This document shows, piece after piece, positions 45,254 through 55,781 of a stretch of 64,000 nt of DNA. The first letter of the stretch is position 1. Each line of letters begins with the position of its first letter. The notes under the pieces are model-generated. The model was given only the letters and a program-made list of their open reading frames with translations, made no database searches and was not told the origin of the DNA. The DNA comes from Phaeotremella fagi (lineage: Eukaryota; Basidiomycota; Tremellomycetes; Tremellales; Phaeotremellaceae), in the NCBI GenBank assembly GCA_001599715.1, contig BCHU01000008.1:434001-498000 (forward strand), written 5' to 3'. Made by a program: the position numbers and the translations under genes.

Positions 45254-48200
45254 TCATAACAGCTTCAAATAAGCCACCTCCATCAAATCCAACAACTCAA
45301 TCTCCCTCTTGTTCCACTGCACCGAAACCTCCTTCCTGACAACCTCCATCCTACCCCCATCAACACTTTTAATTTTGATATCGAAACCAGCCGAAATAGG
45401 TCGATGATCAGATGCGGTAATTTCGTATCTTCTATAATGAGTCGATTTCAATCTATCACATTTGTTGTACAACACTCTATCGCACCTGAAGTAAAGATCA
45501 TTCAGTGTATGCTCTGAATTGGAGTCAGGTCACCTACCAAGCTGGAATACGTCGCTTTTCGCTTGAATCGTATTCGTTGGAATTCGGTGAATATTTATAA
45601 GTCGGATTAAAAGTTATAGGTGCTTCTTCGAATTTCCTTAATCTAAACGCGTGGTTGTTTTTAATCTCTTTACGTAGTTGATCGTGTTCCAACAGATAAT
45701 TCAATTCTCCCGCTTGAATGTTTGATAAAACGTTTTCACGTCTTTGATCGATTCGATACTATACTAGATCAGTTCACTCTCCTCACTTCGAGAGATAACT
45801 AACATTGAGATCACCTGACAGAATCACCATCTCATGATCTAAGATCCCACTACCATTTCCACCGTTCACAAAAGGTAAATCATCATCTGTAATCGGTAAA
45901 ATCCCTTTATCTTCCATTATCGCTGCCAAATCGGCGTTTCGACTAGCTTTGCCCGACTGACCAGCGGCCAAATGGACATTAATGAAACATATCGAGGTGT
46001 CTTCTATTGTCATTCTAGCTACGATAGCGCCCTTGGAAAGGTCAACAATCATGAATCCGATAGTAGACCCACCTTGTTACCGTATATCCCCCCTATTCCT
46101 CTTTTCACAGTGGTGATATCCACGTCCCTCAAATGATCTTTTTTCGAGGCTTTGACAAAAACACACGAGAGCAAACCGACAAGATTCTCGGATTGCACCA
46201 TGACATAGGGACAATCCGTTGGCATATGAAGACGAAGAGCATAAGTAAGCTTATCCAACCATTGGCGATAAGACGCAGAAACTTTATCTGAAATTTGACC
46301 GGATTCTTTAGATTTACCACCGAAGAGTAAGGTTTCTATACGTCGTCAGAAAACCCCCGTGTCAATGAAAAACGTACTGGCTGTCAGTTTCTTATCGGTC
46401 AACGGGATGACTTCCTGGAATCCGAAAACGATGATATCAGGTAATTCGACCGAACTAAACAAGTCTTCCAGGAATTTGGCGTTCTCAGCTGAACCAGCTA
46501 AATCTGATGGTTTGGCGCTATCCATGTTCCAAGAACAGATCAACAACTTTGCGTCTCTGAAATCACAATAATCAGGTTGACGAAGTGTCATTTGTTTCTC
46601 TATGACATGTTAGTGTCGACATGGCGTCTAACTCACCAATCCAATCTACAGATAACAGACCGTCCCAAGCTCGTATCGATTCACGAGACGCCGACCATAA
46701 CGTGAAGCGACCGGACTGATATCAGTGTTGTCTAAACTTGATTCTTACCTGTTCAATAGACCAAGGATCTATCACAAGCGAAGAAACAGAGTGCTCCCTG
46801 TTGATAATTAGCACCATCCGATGACACGAACTCACCCATGAGCTTGCCATATATTAGTAGTTTGCCAAGGTTTATCCGTAATATCATAAACATGAATCTG
46901 ACCTTTCCTATTCCCAGCCCATAACCTCTCTCCAACACCTTCCAAAGCCAAGATATCACTTGTCGAGATTTTCAAAACAGACACGCAAGCTTCATCAATC
47001 CAGATCGAAACGTAACCACCTTCATGACCTAGATAAACCGTTTCCGGTGATAGAGGTAGAATGGTTGCTGAGGTCACTGCACCTGCCCATTCACTCGTGA
47101 ATAAAGTTTTTCCACTGGGTGAGGAGTTTGGATTACATGGATCGTAAATCCTTACGGTTGGTCCCTTTGCCGCTGTGTTAGTAGTGGATCGATTAATCGG
47201 CCCTGAAGAAGTCCATAATTTCCCATTGATCATCTTGGCAAAAGTTTGTTTATCACTGGTTCGTAATGTTTTACTTATCGTTGGTATATTCGCGTCTAAA
47301 TCGTCTGCACCAATTTCGAAAACATATAATTTACCACTTTCTTCCAATGACAGTAAAAAGTTCTTGTGTCGGTAGATACCCACAACCGCTGAACTATGTG
47401 CGAAAGCTCTTGTATCAGTGACCAAACCAGTTTTGAGATCTAGTTCCCATAGATGACCGTCCTTAGTTCCACACCACAGATATCGTCCCCTATCAGAAGT
47501 CTGTAAAGCAGGTCTGAAACACATGGCAGTAACTCTAGGTTCTTTCACTCTAAAATCTAAACCCGTTTCTTTGAGATCAACGATGAACATTGCGTTCTCT
47601 GACATTTGGGTATCGTAGACGCGAACATGATGACAACCTATGCAAACGTGTCTTCCATACACAGCGAAGGATGTCACGGCGTGATTGGTATTGACTCGAA
47701 TGTCTGGTTTGAAGGTTGGAGGTCGTCGATTGGCATGGGTGCTATCTGGGTAATCTTCGATTTTCTTACTAGACGTCGTGGCCGTGATGGAAGCCGTCTC
47801 CTCGTCGTCCTCCTCTGATGACATTTCTGCTGAATTCCCTGAAGCTCCTGATGCACCTCTACGTGGAGATGAGGTCGTCGCTACTGGATTAGCGGTTCTG
47901 GAAGGTGGAGGGGGAGGGAGGTAATTGTCATTGGGTGGATTGATTTCTTTGGACCGACTTGGTGAAGATTGGACGGGTGTGGTTGTACTGATCGTAGTCT
48001 GTCTGACAGGTAATCGAGGTGGAGCTGGAGGTAAATCCGCTCTTCCTACAGTTAACGCTCTTGATCGTTCAGGTAACCGAGGAGGCAGCGGAGCAAGATG
48101 ATCATCAATCGAAGCAGGTGACAGAACGGGTTTGTTGCCTGGTATAGGAGGAGGTCCAGATTGTACCTCTGTTGCTGTCGTCGTCACCTTCCGCGCAGGT

Positions 48201-49075
48201 ATCCTCGGTGGTATCGTAGGTAAAGGGTCTGAAATATCGATAACAGTAGCAGTGACTGCGGGACTGTCACCCGACTGCGATCCATTCGGTGACGGCTGTG
48301 GTGAAGGTCGAGGTGAAGGTTTCGTAGCTCTGTTAAGCGGGGGAGGGGCTGGTGACATGGATCTAGGAGCTGGAGGCGGAGGTGGAGTTTTAGTTCTGGA
48401 AATCGATGCAATCGATGTGAGCTCTAGAGCTGCTGGTGATGACGATAACGGTGTCAACCCTCCTTCCACAGGACCACTATCTGACACTTTCAACCCTACG
48501 TCGCTCGACCCTTTTATCATAGGAGATGAACCCCGCCTGCCAATGTTCACAGGTACTGAACCCTCCACCAATGGAGCTTTCAACAAGCCTTTACCATCCT
48601 TAAAAGAAGGTCCAGCGATTGCGTTACTATTAGACGAAAATCTCTCCCGTAAAGACTTAACAGAGGTTACATGTCCATCATCCTCTCCATCCGACACGTT
48701 TGGTGTTGAAGTCGTCGATAAACTCTTTGGTGGGACGGTTGGAGCTGGTCGTCTGGGTTTCGGTGATGAAGGAGTTGAGCCTGAGAGTATCGGTGGAGAT
48801 AAGACTGAGTTGGGGATGTCGATTGGATGAGACGATTTAGGAGGTGTGGGAAGGTCAATTTGGACTTGGGGAGTGGGTTGTGTCGAGAGTGGAGGCAGAT
48901 ATGTAGGTTTCGGTGTTTTAGCTGACGAGAAATCTACGTTCTTCGACGAGTTCGAGACAGGTTTAGCGGGTTTGGTATTCTTGGAATCACTTGCAGCAGC
49001 CAGATTCTCGAATCTAGATCGTAGCGATGAGATAGATGGAATCGTCCCTTCGTCTACTCCTTGATAATCTGACAT
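45254..49075 (-). CDS. WD40 repeat-containing inositol polyphosphate 5-phosphatase
   Basis: About 1,150 aa. Residues 1-430 are disordered and Pro/Ser-rich with many PPP(A/R)xP motifs (SH3 ligands such as PLPPRLPERSRAL). A WD40-like beta-propeller follows: VTSFAVYGRHVCIGCHHVRVYD, YLWCGTKDGHLWELDLKTG, VYLGHEGGYVSIW, ERLWAGNRKGQIHVYD, with blades up to FTLWSASRESIRAWDG. The C-terminal phosphatase has LLICSWNMDSAKPSDLAG, PDIIVFGFQEVIPL, RGIGGIYGNKGAIVARM, ICFINVHLAAGQSGKASRNAD, VILSGDLNYRID, RIPAWCDRVLY and SDHRPISAGF, all catalytic motifs of the 5-phosphatase family. It removes the 5-phosphate of phosphoinositides or inositol phosphates. A WD40-5Ptase fusion is known in plants and some fungi; here no Sac1 domain is present, so it is not Inp51-53 type. 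Confidence 0.88.
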
Positions 49076-49628
49076 GGTGAGAGCTGTTGTGAGCGAGAGA
49101 CGACGTTTAGACTTTGTTATTCATTTTCAGTTTTGAGAGAAAAGTTGGCTTTTCCTGGCGGTAATTCGTCTGATGCGGTACGTTACAAAGGGATGCCTAT
49201 TCTGTCGAGGAAAGAATAAAACGAGTAATGAAATATTTAATGGAAGTGGAACGATTATTGTTGTTGTTGTTGTTCATCTTGGTGATCTGTACTCAGCATT
49301 GCGGGGTAAATCGTGGCGGTGAAAGGACGTCATTTAGAGGTGACATGGGAATGCTCTCTAATGACTCTATGCATACGTCGCTGGAGGTGACTGTGACTGG
49401 GCTACTTATATCACAGCAAGCATGCATGCAGCTCATCTTATTCATCTATCATGTACACTAGTTCTTGTAGAAAGTCACTACTTGACGATGTCAATTGTCG
49501 ACGAAGTTACTTGAGAGGACTAAATAAGTTTCGTTGAAGTCTAGAAACGTTAATGTGCATGTTTTATAAACTCCCAAACGACAGACATAAACTCAGAGAC
49601 AGCTCAAAACGAGATCAACAAACTGGAG
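49076..49628. other. Divergent promoter, 5-phosphatase / cyclin L genes
   Basis: 553 nt. Contains a ttg trinucleotide run (attattgttgttgttgttgttc, about 49254-49275) and agcatgcatgcag near 49419. No gene recognised. Confidence 0.45.
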
Positions 49629-50791
49629 ATGGCTCATCCACCTCATCCACTAGCGAGTCTATCTCAAATCCTATCCACTCCATCACATCAAGATGGAATG
49701 TCAACAGATGTTGAAGAAGATTTGAGAGTTGTTGGATGTATGTTGATTCAAGAAGCTGGAATCATGTTGGATCTGTAGGTTTCTGTCGCAGTTCTAATAC
49801 TAACCTTCAGGCCGCAGAGTACGATGGCAACAGCCCAAGTCCTGCTTCACAGATTTTTCTACGTCTCATCAATGCTATCGTTCGGAATCAACGTAGGTAG
49901 ACTCACCCCGACTCAACTGACAATCTAGGATATCTCAATCTCATGTCTCTATCTTTCATCAAAACTCTGCGAAACTCCTCTGCGACTAAGAGACCTAATC
50001 AACACCTACATATTTCTTACTTCAAGAACGAAACATCTGTTGACTTTCCCCGCTAATGAGCTTCTACCGAGAGGTACGGAGGATGGTTCAGGCAGTGGGA
50101 TATCCAACCTATGGACTGGATTGGATTTCAAAGTTCCAAGTTTCCATGCTGAGATTTTTTGGGAGTGTGAGTTTATTTTTGAGATGGAAGCTCATTGTCC
50201 CAGGGAAAGACGTTATTGTCGTTTCTGAAGTTCAGATACTGAAGAGATTGGGCTTCAACATGCAGGTGTGTTCTTGATCTGAATCCACTTTTGAGACTAA
50301 TGTCGTAGGTCGACTTACCCTATAGTCATGTAGTGAATTACTGTAAAATCTTGGATTTAGTATTCCAAGACGATGTCGTTCAGACGTGTTGGTCGATCCT
50401 CAACGATGCGTAAGTATCCCGTGAAAACCCCACTGATACGCCAAGTCTTCTTACACCGCTGTACGCCCAACATCCTCCCCACGTTTTGGCGGTATCGTCA
50501 ATCCTCCTAACCACCAGATTAAAACGTATCCCCCTTCCAAAAGATTGGTGGATTCTTTTCGACGTTGATTATGATGATCTATGGATTTGTTGTGGTAGGG
50601 TTATGACTTTATGGAGAGATTGGGGTGATGGGGAAACGGAAACTGTCGACGAAACGAGTGATGGACATCAGGAGAAAGAACGTAAATATGAGACGTTGGA
50701 TAAAGAGAGTAGATGGAGGAGAGCATGGATATTGAGTGAAGGTAGAAGATCAGTTAGGAAATGGGTTCAAGAGAGGGAATCCAAGGACTGA
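49629..50791 (+). CDS. Cyclin L-like protein
   Basis: Cyclin L pairs with CDK11-type kinases and acts in transcription and splicing. The first cyclin fold includes LRVVGCMLIQEAGIMLDLPQSTMATAQVLLHRFFYVSSMLSFGIN, DISISCLYLSSKLCETPLRLRDLINTYIFLTSR, then FHAEIFWEWKDVIVVSEVQILKRLGFNMQ (joined by a gtgagt..cag intron that restores W-K-D). The second fold is VDLPYSHVVNYCKILDLVFQDDVVQTCWSILNDA, HPPHVLAVSSILLTTRLKRIPLPKDWWILFDVDYDDLWICCGRVM. About 320 aa; no RS tail, unlike animal cyclin L. Six short introns. Confidence 0.87.
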
Positions 50792-50843
50792 AGAATAGTA
50801 GTTACAAATACCATGCACTATGATACCCATGAAGTTGATACAA

Positions 50844-51280
50844 TCATTCACCCGTGTCCAAATCAATGCTCTCAGGAAACCAACCATACTGTCGCAAATC
50901 AACCTTCTCACCCCCGTTGCCAGCAAGCGTCAAAACTTCCACACCTTCACGTTCCAATCTATCTTTCTGTCTCGCAACGCCCTGACCTAGATCACCTCTA
51001 GGTGAGATAAGACCCTTGGACGAGATCACCCTCTGGCCATCAGTCTCATGTTCAGACTGGATACCTACCTGCCATGGGATCTGTGAATCTGGCGGTAGAG
51101 CTTTTAAAGCGTTCCCAACATGACGAGGATATTTCGGATAGCCTGCTAATTTCGCTATATGCCCTGGTAGGTTAGGATCAAGATGGTAGTAGATTACTCA
51201 CCATACGTTGTGACATTTCCTATTGGTATTAATCTAGTTATCTCATATGTCTTCGCTGTTAAATCTGCTATATCACTCAT
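50844..51280 (-). CDS. ATL1: Alkyltransferase-like protein (ATL), MGMT DNA-binding domain
   Basis: The protein begins MSDIADLTAKTYEITRLIPIGNVTTYGHIAKLAGYPKYPRHVGNALKALPPDSQIPWQ and continues RVISSKGLISPRGDLGQGVARQKDRLEREGVEV. The alkyl-acceptor Cys of MGMT (PCHR) is replaced by Trp (IPWQR), as in ATL proteins, which bind O6-alkylguanine and recruit nucleotide excision repair without transferring the alkyl group. A 36-nt in-frame, stop-free block (51033-51068) bounded by gtaggt and cag separates PWQ and RVI; splicing it restores the family motif. About 120 aa. The gene is divergent from MIA40 over only 164 nt. Confidence 0.87.
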
Positions 51281-51444
51281 GATACATACTAGGATCATTC
51301 GAAAGACAGTCCAGTCACTTTATACCATGGTGGAGGTAACGATGCCACGTGGTGAAATCGGCTGAAACTGTAAACGCTTATTCAGAAAAAAAAAGTTAAA
51401 AACTCAAGACCCATCAATCAACCACCAATCAATCCACAATCAAA

Positions 51445-52297
51445 ATGTTCACAAGGGCACTCAGACCACTATCAAGATCAACTAGGATAATATCGAATAG
51501 ATATGTCTCGTCAACAGCTTCATCTTCCGGTAACACTTTGAGACAGAAATTGGTTTACGTAGCTCCTTCAGCGACGATATTACTTCTTGCTGGGTCTTTG
51601 ATAGCTTTAAATAACGATGACAAAAAACTACATTTGGATACCAAATCTACTACCCCATCACCGAGAGAATCAGTTCTTGATCAACCAAGTTTAAAGAAAC
51701 CTATACATAAACGTGAGCTCTTCGATCAAGTTTATCCAATGATCGAGACTGATGCTTAATCCGATCGTACTGCAGAAACCGAATCGCAATCGATAGAAAC
51801 ACCTGAAATAATAGAGACTAAATCTCAAGAAGCTGAAGAAAGTGTTAACACCGATACCGTCACCGAAACCGATCCAGCTCAAGCCGCCAGTCAAGGTGCG
51901 TTCAACGAAGAAACCGGTGAAATCAATTGGGATTGTCCTGTAGGTCTAGTCTCAATCATATTGCAACGTAAATAAGATTATCTCGTTGACCATATCATCC
52001 AGTGTTTAGGCGGGATGGCAGACGGTCCATGTGGAGAGGAATTCAAAGCCGCCTTCTCATGTTTCGTGTTCTCAGAAGTCGAACCTAAGGGTATTGACTG
52101 TGTTGAGAAATTCAAGCATATGCAGGATTGCTTTAGGGCTCATCCTGATGTCTACGGGGAGGGTAAGTCAGAAATCTTCTCCTTGGATGGTTGAGAACTG
52201 ATCGTTACGTTCAGAAATTGATGATGAAGAACAATCTGAGGATGGGGCTGCTGTCGAGTCCGAAACTCCAGCAGCACCAACTGAGGAGAGTAAATAG
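51445..52297 (+). CDS. MIA40: Mitochondrial intermembrane space import and assembly protein 40
   Basis: The oxidoreductase of the IMS disulfide relay. The N-terminus [23 protein letters not shown] is a presequence, followed by a TM anchor [18 protein letters not shown], an acidic linker, then [63 protein letters not shown] is the redox-active pair; the two Cx9C pairs ([22 protein letters not shown]) form the helical hairpin. An in-frame TAA at 51757-51759 lies in an inferred 63-nt intron (51713-51775, gtgagc..ctgcag with a cttaatc branch-like site), so the gene is intact. The CPC motif is split by another intron (51940-52002). The tail is acidic. Four introns seen. Confidence 0.9.
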
Positions 52298-52405
52298 AAT
52301 AGATCTAGCATGCATGGCAACACCGCTCCATATAATGAAACTGAACATTAAAACGTAAATGCTTGGTAATACGATAATCACAAAACTTCTAACCTGGACT
52401 TCGGA

Positions 52406-52721
52406 TCACGATCCCCAAACCCACTCATCAAGATCTACAACATCAACAGCTGATCCACTAGTGTAACCCCTGGATCCACCTCTGTACGAACAGATCTTGC
52501 GCATAGTCGGACGAAACAGACATTTACCTTTTGGAGGACACAACGAGATCTTGTATCCCTTCACAGCAGTGTTTGAGCGTTTACATTGAGGTGTATTGAT
52601 CTGATTCCATCAGTATCGTAGCGAATGATGTTAACCCACGATATATTGTTGATCTGTCAACGATGTTTTACCGTTTTCATTCCATTTCCCTATATCATCT
52701 GGATCCTCTGGATCCGGATCA

Positions 52722-52756
<35 letters not shown>

Positions 52757-54346
52757 ATCACCTTTCTTCGGTTTAGCACAGAGTTGTTCAACCCTAACTT
52801 CCGTGACACCAACTTCCAAAGCTTTAGCCAGAGTGGCCGGCGAAAGATAGAACGTAAAGGTCGATTGGATGGTTGTAGTCGTTGATTCGACCAAAGGTGC
52901 GATCAGACACTATAATTCATATCAATATTCAGTGGGACCATGGGATAACTTACATCTGGTGGAATCGAAAAGTCACGAATAGGTCCAGATGGAGCGTCAA
53001 CCAACTATGTCTCGTTAAGGATGATCCATGAATCCAAGAAATAAGTCCAACACCTACCTGACAAATACTAACCAATCTATGCCACCAACAATCGTTTTCG
53101 CCCTTGTTACCCCAATGACCGCCAAAGTTCATCCAAGACCTTTCACCAACTTGATGAACTTTTTCACGAGTTTCGAAATCCCAATATCTGCTTGCAACAA
53201 TGTTATCCTTGGTATCCCAAACAGCACCGAGATCATCGGTGACATCGGTGAGAGTGAATACGTCTAGTACCTTGGGATGATTAGTTCATGTGCAGCGACT
53301 GGACTTACATCTGCATAGACGTGTCGACCTGGTGTTGGCCAGATTCCGTGGCTGCCTGCTGCGGCATATGCTACAGGTCGATCATCTATTTTTTCAACGT
53401 CGATCCATCGGATTGTTCTGGGGTCAGTCCTAGCGTTAGAGTTACCTACCCAGCACCGAGATTCCCAGTGTGTGTGTCTGGATTCAGTTCAGTTCTTACT
53501 TGGAACTCACCGAAATCTGCAGAAACGGCTGTACCGTTGATGGTACGAACACGCAGGTGCTAAGACGATTAAGGAAATGATCACGGTAATAAACCAGCCT
53601 TACCTCCCAGTCGCCAACGTCTGTGGATGTCAGATTAAGAATCACAACCGGACGTACGATTACCCAGGACACCGAACGGTCCAACCAATTTCCCAAGGTT
53701 ATAAGGGTAGAATCTAAAGAAATCAGTCTGCAAAATGTTGATCACCCTTACGTCCAATACCACAAATCCTAAACACGACGATTAACCAAAGACCCAAATA
53801 GATGACAAGGACATACCACGACACCCCTCCCCAAATCCACCCAAAACCCGTAAACCTCCTGATGAATCTCCCTTGGCCAATCTTCACCAACTCCATCGGG
53901 ACCTAACAGATAATCCGCCTCCTCGTCCATAAAAAAAGGTTGAGCATTGTGTTCTTCCTCTATGGACATGAACACATCTGATTCAGTCGATATTTGATCT
54001 AGAGTCGATGGGGTAAGGAGAGATTGGTTGAGTGGTTGGAGAGTGCCCTTGGAATCTGTTAGTCGTTGGTAGTGGGATAACATGTATTCTATCGAACTTG
54101 GGAAGAAGGCTTCTTCGATTCTTTGTGGGGTTAGTTGGTGAAGGTGGGCATGGGAGGGACATACGATAGTTTGATTATTGGAGCGTTTTTGTTTAGAAGG
54201 ACTTCCATCTGGTCTTCGGTTGTCATGGGTGGAGCTTCATCGTCGGATGGCTGGAAAGTCACTTGTTGAGAGTGACTGCTGATTGGCGATGCTAGTACCG
54301 ACGGTACCACTATGCCCAGCAGAACCACAAGGATATACCTCTGCAT
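52406..54346 (-). CDS. Secreted or vacuolar VPS62-like (DUF946) protein
   Basis: A signal peptide (MQRYILVVLLGIVVPSVLAS) precedes IIKLSYVPPMPTF.... The VPS62/DUF946 pattern follows: RIEEAFFPSSIEYMLSHYQRL, later LGNWLDRSVSWVIVRPVVILNLTSTDVGDWE, VAYAAAGSHGIWPTPGRHVYADV, and AVWDTKDNIVASRYWDFETREKVHQVGERSWMNFGGHWGNKGENDCWWHRL. A poly-Asp run of 11 residues encoded by (GAC)n sits near nt 52721-52752. After the last intron the C-terminus is Cys-containing (SNTAVKGYKISLCPPKGKCLF..YRGG) and ends in VWGS. The family is named for a yeast vacuolar sorting phenotype; the biochemical role is unclear. About 500 aa, ten or so exons. Confidence 0.8.
52721..52752. repeat. (TCG/GAC)n trinucleotide repeat encoding poly-Asp
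   Basis: Uninterrupted tcg repeats of about ten units on the plus strand read as GAC codons on the minus strand inside the VPS62-like gene, giving 11 consecutive Asp. All the codons are GAC apart from the last one, so it is probably length-variable. Confidence 0.85.
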
Positions 54347-54937
54347 CGTTAGTCAAGTCTTCAATGGATTTCACTCACCATCGCGTAAACGTGTAGATGT
54401 AGATCTTTATGAACGTTTCATCATGAAACAACAGTCGTTAAGGTAAGTCAGGGCGTTCAATCTGATTCAAAGGCCGGTGCTTTGGTTCACTGTCGGCCTT
54501 TACAGCTGTCGATGAGGTCCTAGAGAGAAAGATGTTGGTTGACGTTTAGATGGAAAGGTCAAATGGCTTAATCTTATCTCAGTCGGACGACTACCGGTTT
54601 TACGTCATCCAAATTGGATCTCAACTTCTATGACTGGGCGTGTTTCTGTCGATAACAAAATGGGTTTCTCGCGCTCTGCAAAATCATCTCCCAACGGTCA
54701 TTGGTCTCAACTGGCAGCCTCTGTTCATACTGAGAGCTTCAAATTCACACTACCACTGCCTGACAACCTCCAAACGTCTTTTCCACATGCCACTTCCACT
54801 CCTTCTACCCTCTCTCCGTCAATCCGCCTCTCCCTTCAGACCACCCAATGAAACAAACCCATCGACCCTCCCAGACATCCAACAGACACCCAAAACAAGG
54901 CCCCCACGTTCCAATACACCTCAAAAAAGTACAAAAA
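54347..54937. other. Region between VPS62-like gene and U2 snRNA
   Basis: About 590 nt. Plus-strand open frames (54630-54948) are Ser/Pro-rich and extend into the U2 gene; no family resemblance. It holds the VPS62-like promoter and the U2 3' flank. Confidence 0.4.
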
Positions 54938-55125
54938 CGATGCCTTGACAACAGAAGCCGGTAGTGAAGGGGCAACGTCATCTTGTGACCCATGAAGCAA
55001 GCTACAGAGGGGTACACAGGCCTGAAAAATGATATGAGAATGATCACCCGTAGGTGAGTTATACTTCTCACAGTATAAAGAACAGATACTACACATGATC
55101 TTAGCCAAGAGAGGCCAGAGAGGAT
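54938..55125 (-). ncRNA. U2 spliceosomal snRNA
   Basis: On the minus strand the transcript begins around 55125 with aucCUCUCUGGCC, then CUUGGCUAAGAUC, then GUGUAGUAUCUGUUCUU, which is the universally conserved U2 5' domain including GUAGUA that pairs with the intron branch site. Stem IIa is uuauacu/aguauaa (55059-55078) and stem IIb ucacc-uacg-ggtga (55044-55057). An Sm-like AUUUUUCAG follows (55021-55030), then the 3' stem-loops. A gaugacguug / caaggcauc pairing suggests a 3' end near 54938, so about 188 nt, as in human U2. Ends are estimates (a few nt at the 5' end, up to 10-15 nt at the 3' end). The 3' half is less conserved. Confidence 0.93.
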
Positions 55126-55481
55126 GCAAGCAGAAGCATTTATTTCGAACAAAATCCACCGTTTTGACGGTGACCGGACTTTGAAAACGCGATTTTATGC
55201 AATTTCGGCGTTTTTTTGTAATTTTTTTTATATTTCCTTTTTATTTTATCGCTTTTCTCCAGCTCGGATGATTTTTGCCGAGATTTCGATCTCAAATTTG
55301 CCAGCATTGGATTGAATTCTGATGGTTACATAGTCGGAACAATAGTGGCAGCTATTGGTATCAGTGTGTGTTCACACGCTTGTCAATACGACTTCTGCAC
55401 TTGCTTACGTCGGGTCAGGATGCTAGTAATGATGATAATCATCTTTGCTGTGATCTTCACTTCGACGCGCTCGTCGTATAG

Positions 55482-55514
55482 TCCCCTGATCCCCTAATCC
55501 CCTAACCCCCTAAC
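55482..55514. repeat. Interstitial telomere-like repeat (CCCCTAA)n
   Basis: Four consecutive units on the plus strand: CCCCTGAT, CCCCTAAT, CCCCTAA and CCCCCTAA. The reverse complement is TTAGGGG-like, matching the TTAGGGGG-type telomere repeat known for Cryptococcus relatives. It lies about 357 nt upstream of U2 and 268 nt upstream of FMT1. Confidence 0.75.
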
Positions 55515-55551
55515 CTGGAGACGCGGGGATTCTAATTTGCCACATGGATAA

Positions 55552-55583
55552 ACTTATTCGTACCGCCACTTATTCGTACCGCC
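55552..55583. repeat. Perfect tandem duplication of 16 nt
   Basis: acttattcgtaccgcc is present at 55552-55567 and again, identical and adjacent, at 55568-55583, within 40 nt of the telomere-like block. Confidence 0.9.
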
Positions 55584-55781
55584 TCAAATGTAATCCGCCA
55601 ACAATGTTGGTATCGCTGTATTACTTCAAATCATGCTTACATATCCTCAGCTTGCATATCAGGTAACCTAGAGTCACTGCTCCTATCTAGCCTTGATATC
55701 TAGGTAGCCAGCTTGGACCTAATCGCAGCAGCGCTCCAAATTATCTAAGACAATCGGCCATAGAGATCCTATTGTCTATAT

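Larger units (their letters stand above)
55126..55781. other. Divergent promoter of U2 snRNA and FMT1, with telomere-like repeat
   Basis: 656 nt. From U2 outward: T-rich DNA (55200-55260), the telomere-like block (55482-55514), a 16-nt perfect tandem duplication (55552-55583), and gctatctagcc / atatctaggtagc words (about 55683-55706). No gene frame recognised. Confidence 0.5.

Noticed and set aside
48132..48830. 232-codon plus-strand open frame with Gly/Val/Asp-rich translation
   Set aside because: It is antisense to the proline-rich region of the 5-phosphatase gene; the composition is the mirror of Pro/Ser codons, and no family is seen.
51757..51759. In-frame TAA in MIA40, as if a pseudogene
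   Set aside because: It falls in a good gtgagc..ctgcag intron of 63 nt with a cttaatc branch-like site; removing it keeps the frame and leaves all Cys motifs intact.
54630..54948. Two plus-strand Ser/Pro-rich frames upstream of U2
   Set aside because: They run into the U2 gene on the opposite strand and show no conserved domain.
55482..55514. A true chromosome end at the telomere-like repeat
   Set aside because: Ordinary single-copy genes continue on both sides, so it is interstitial; at most four degenerate units are present.
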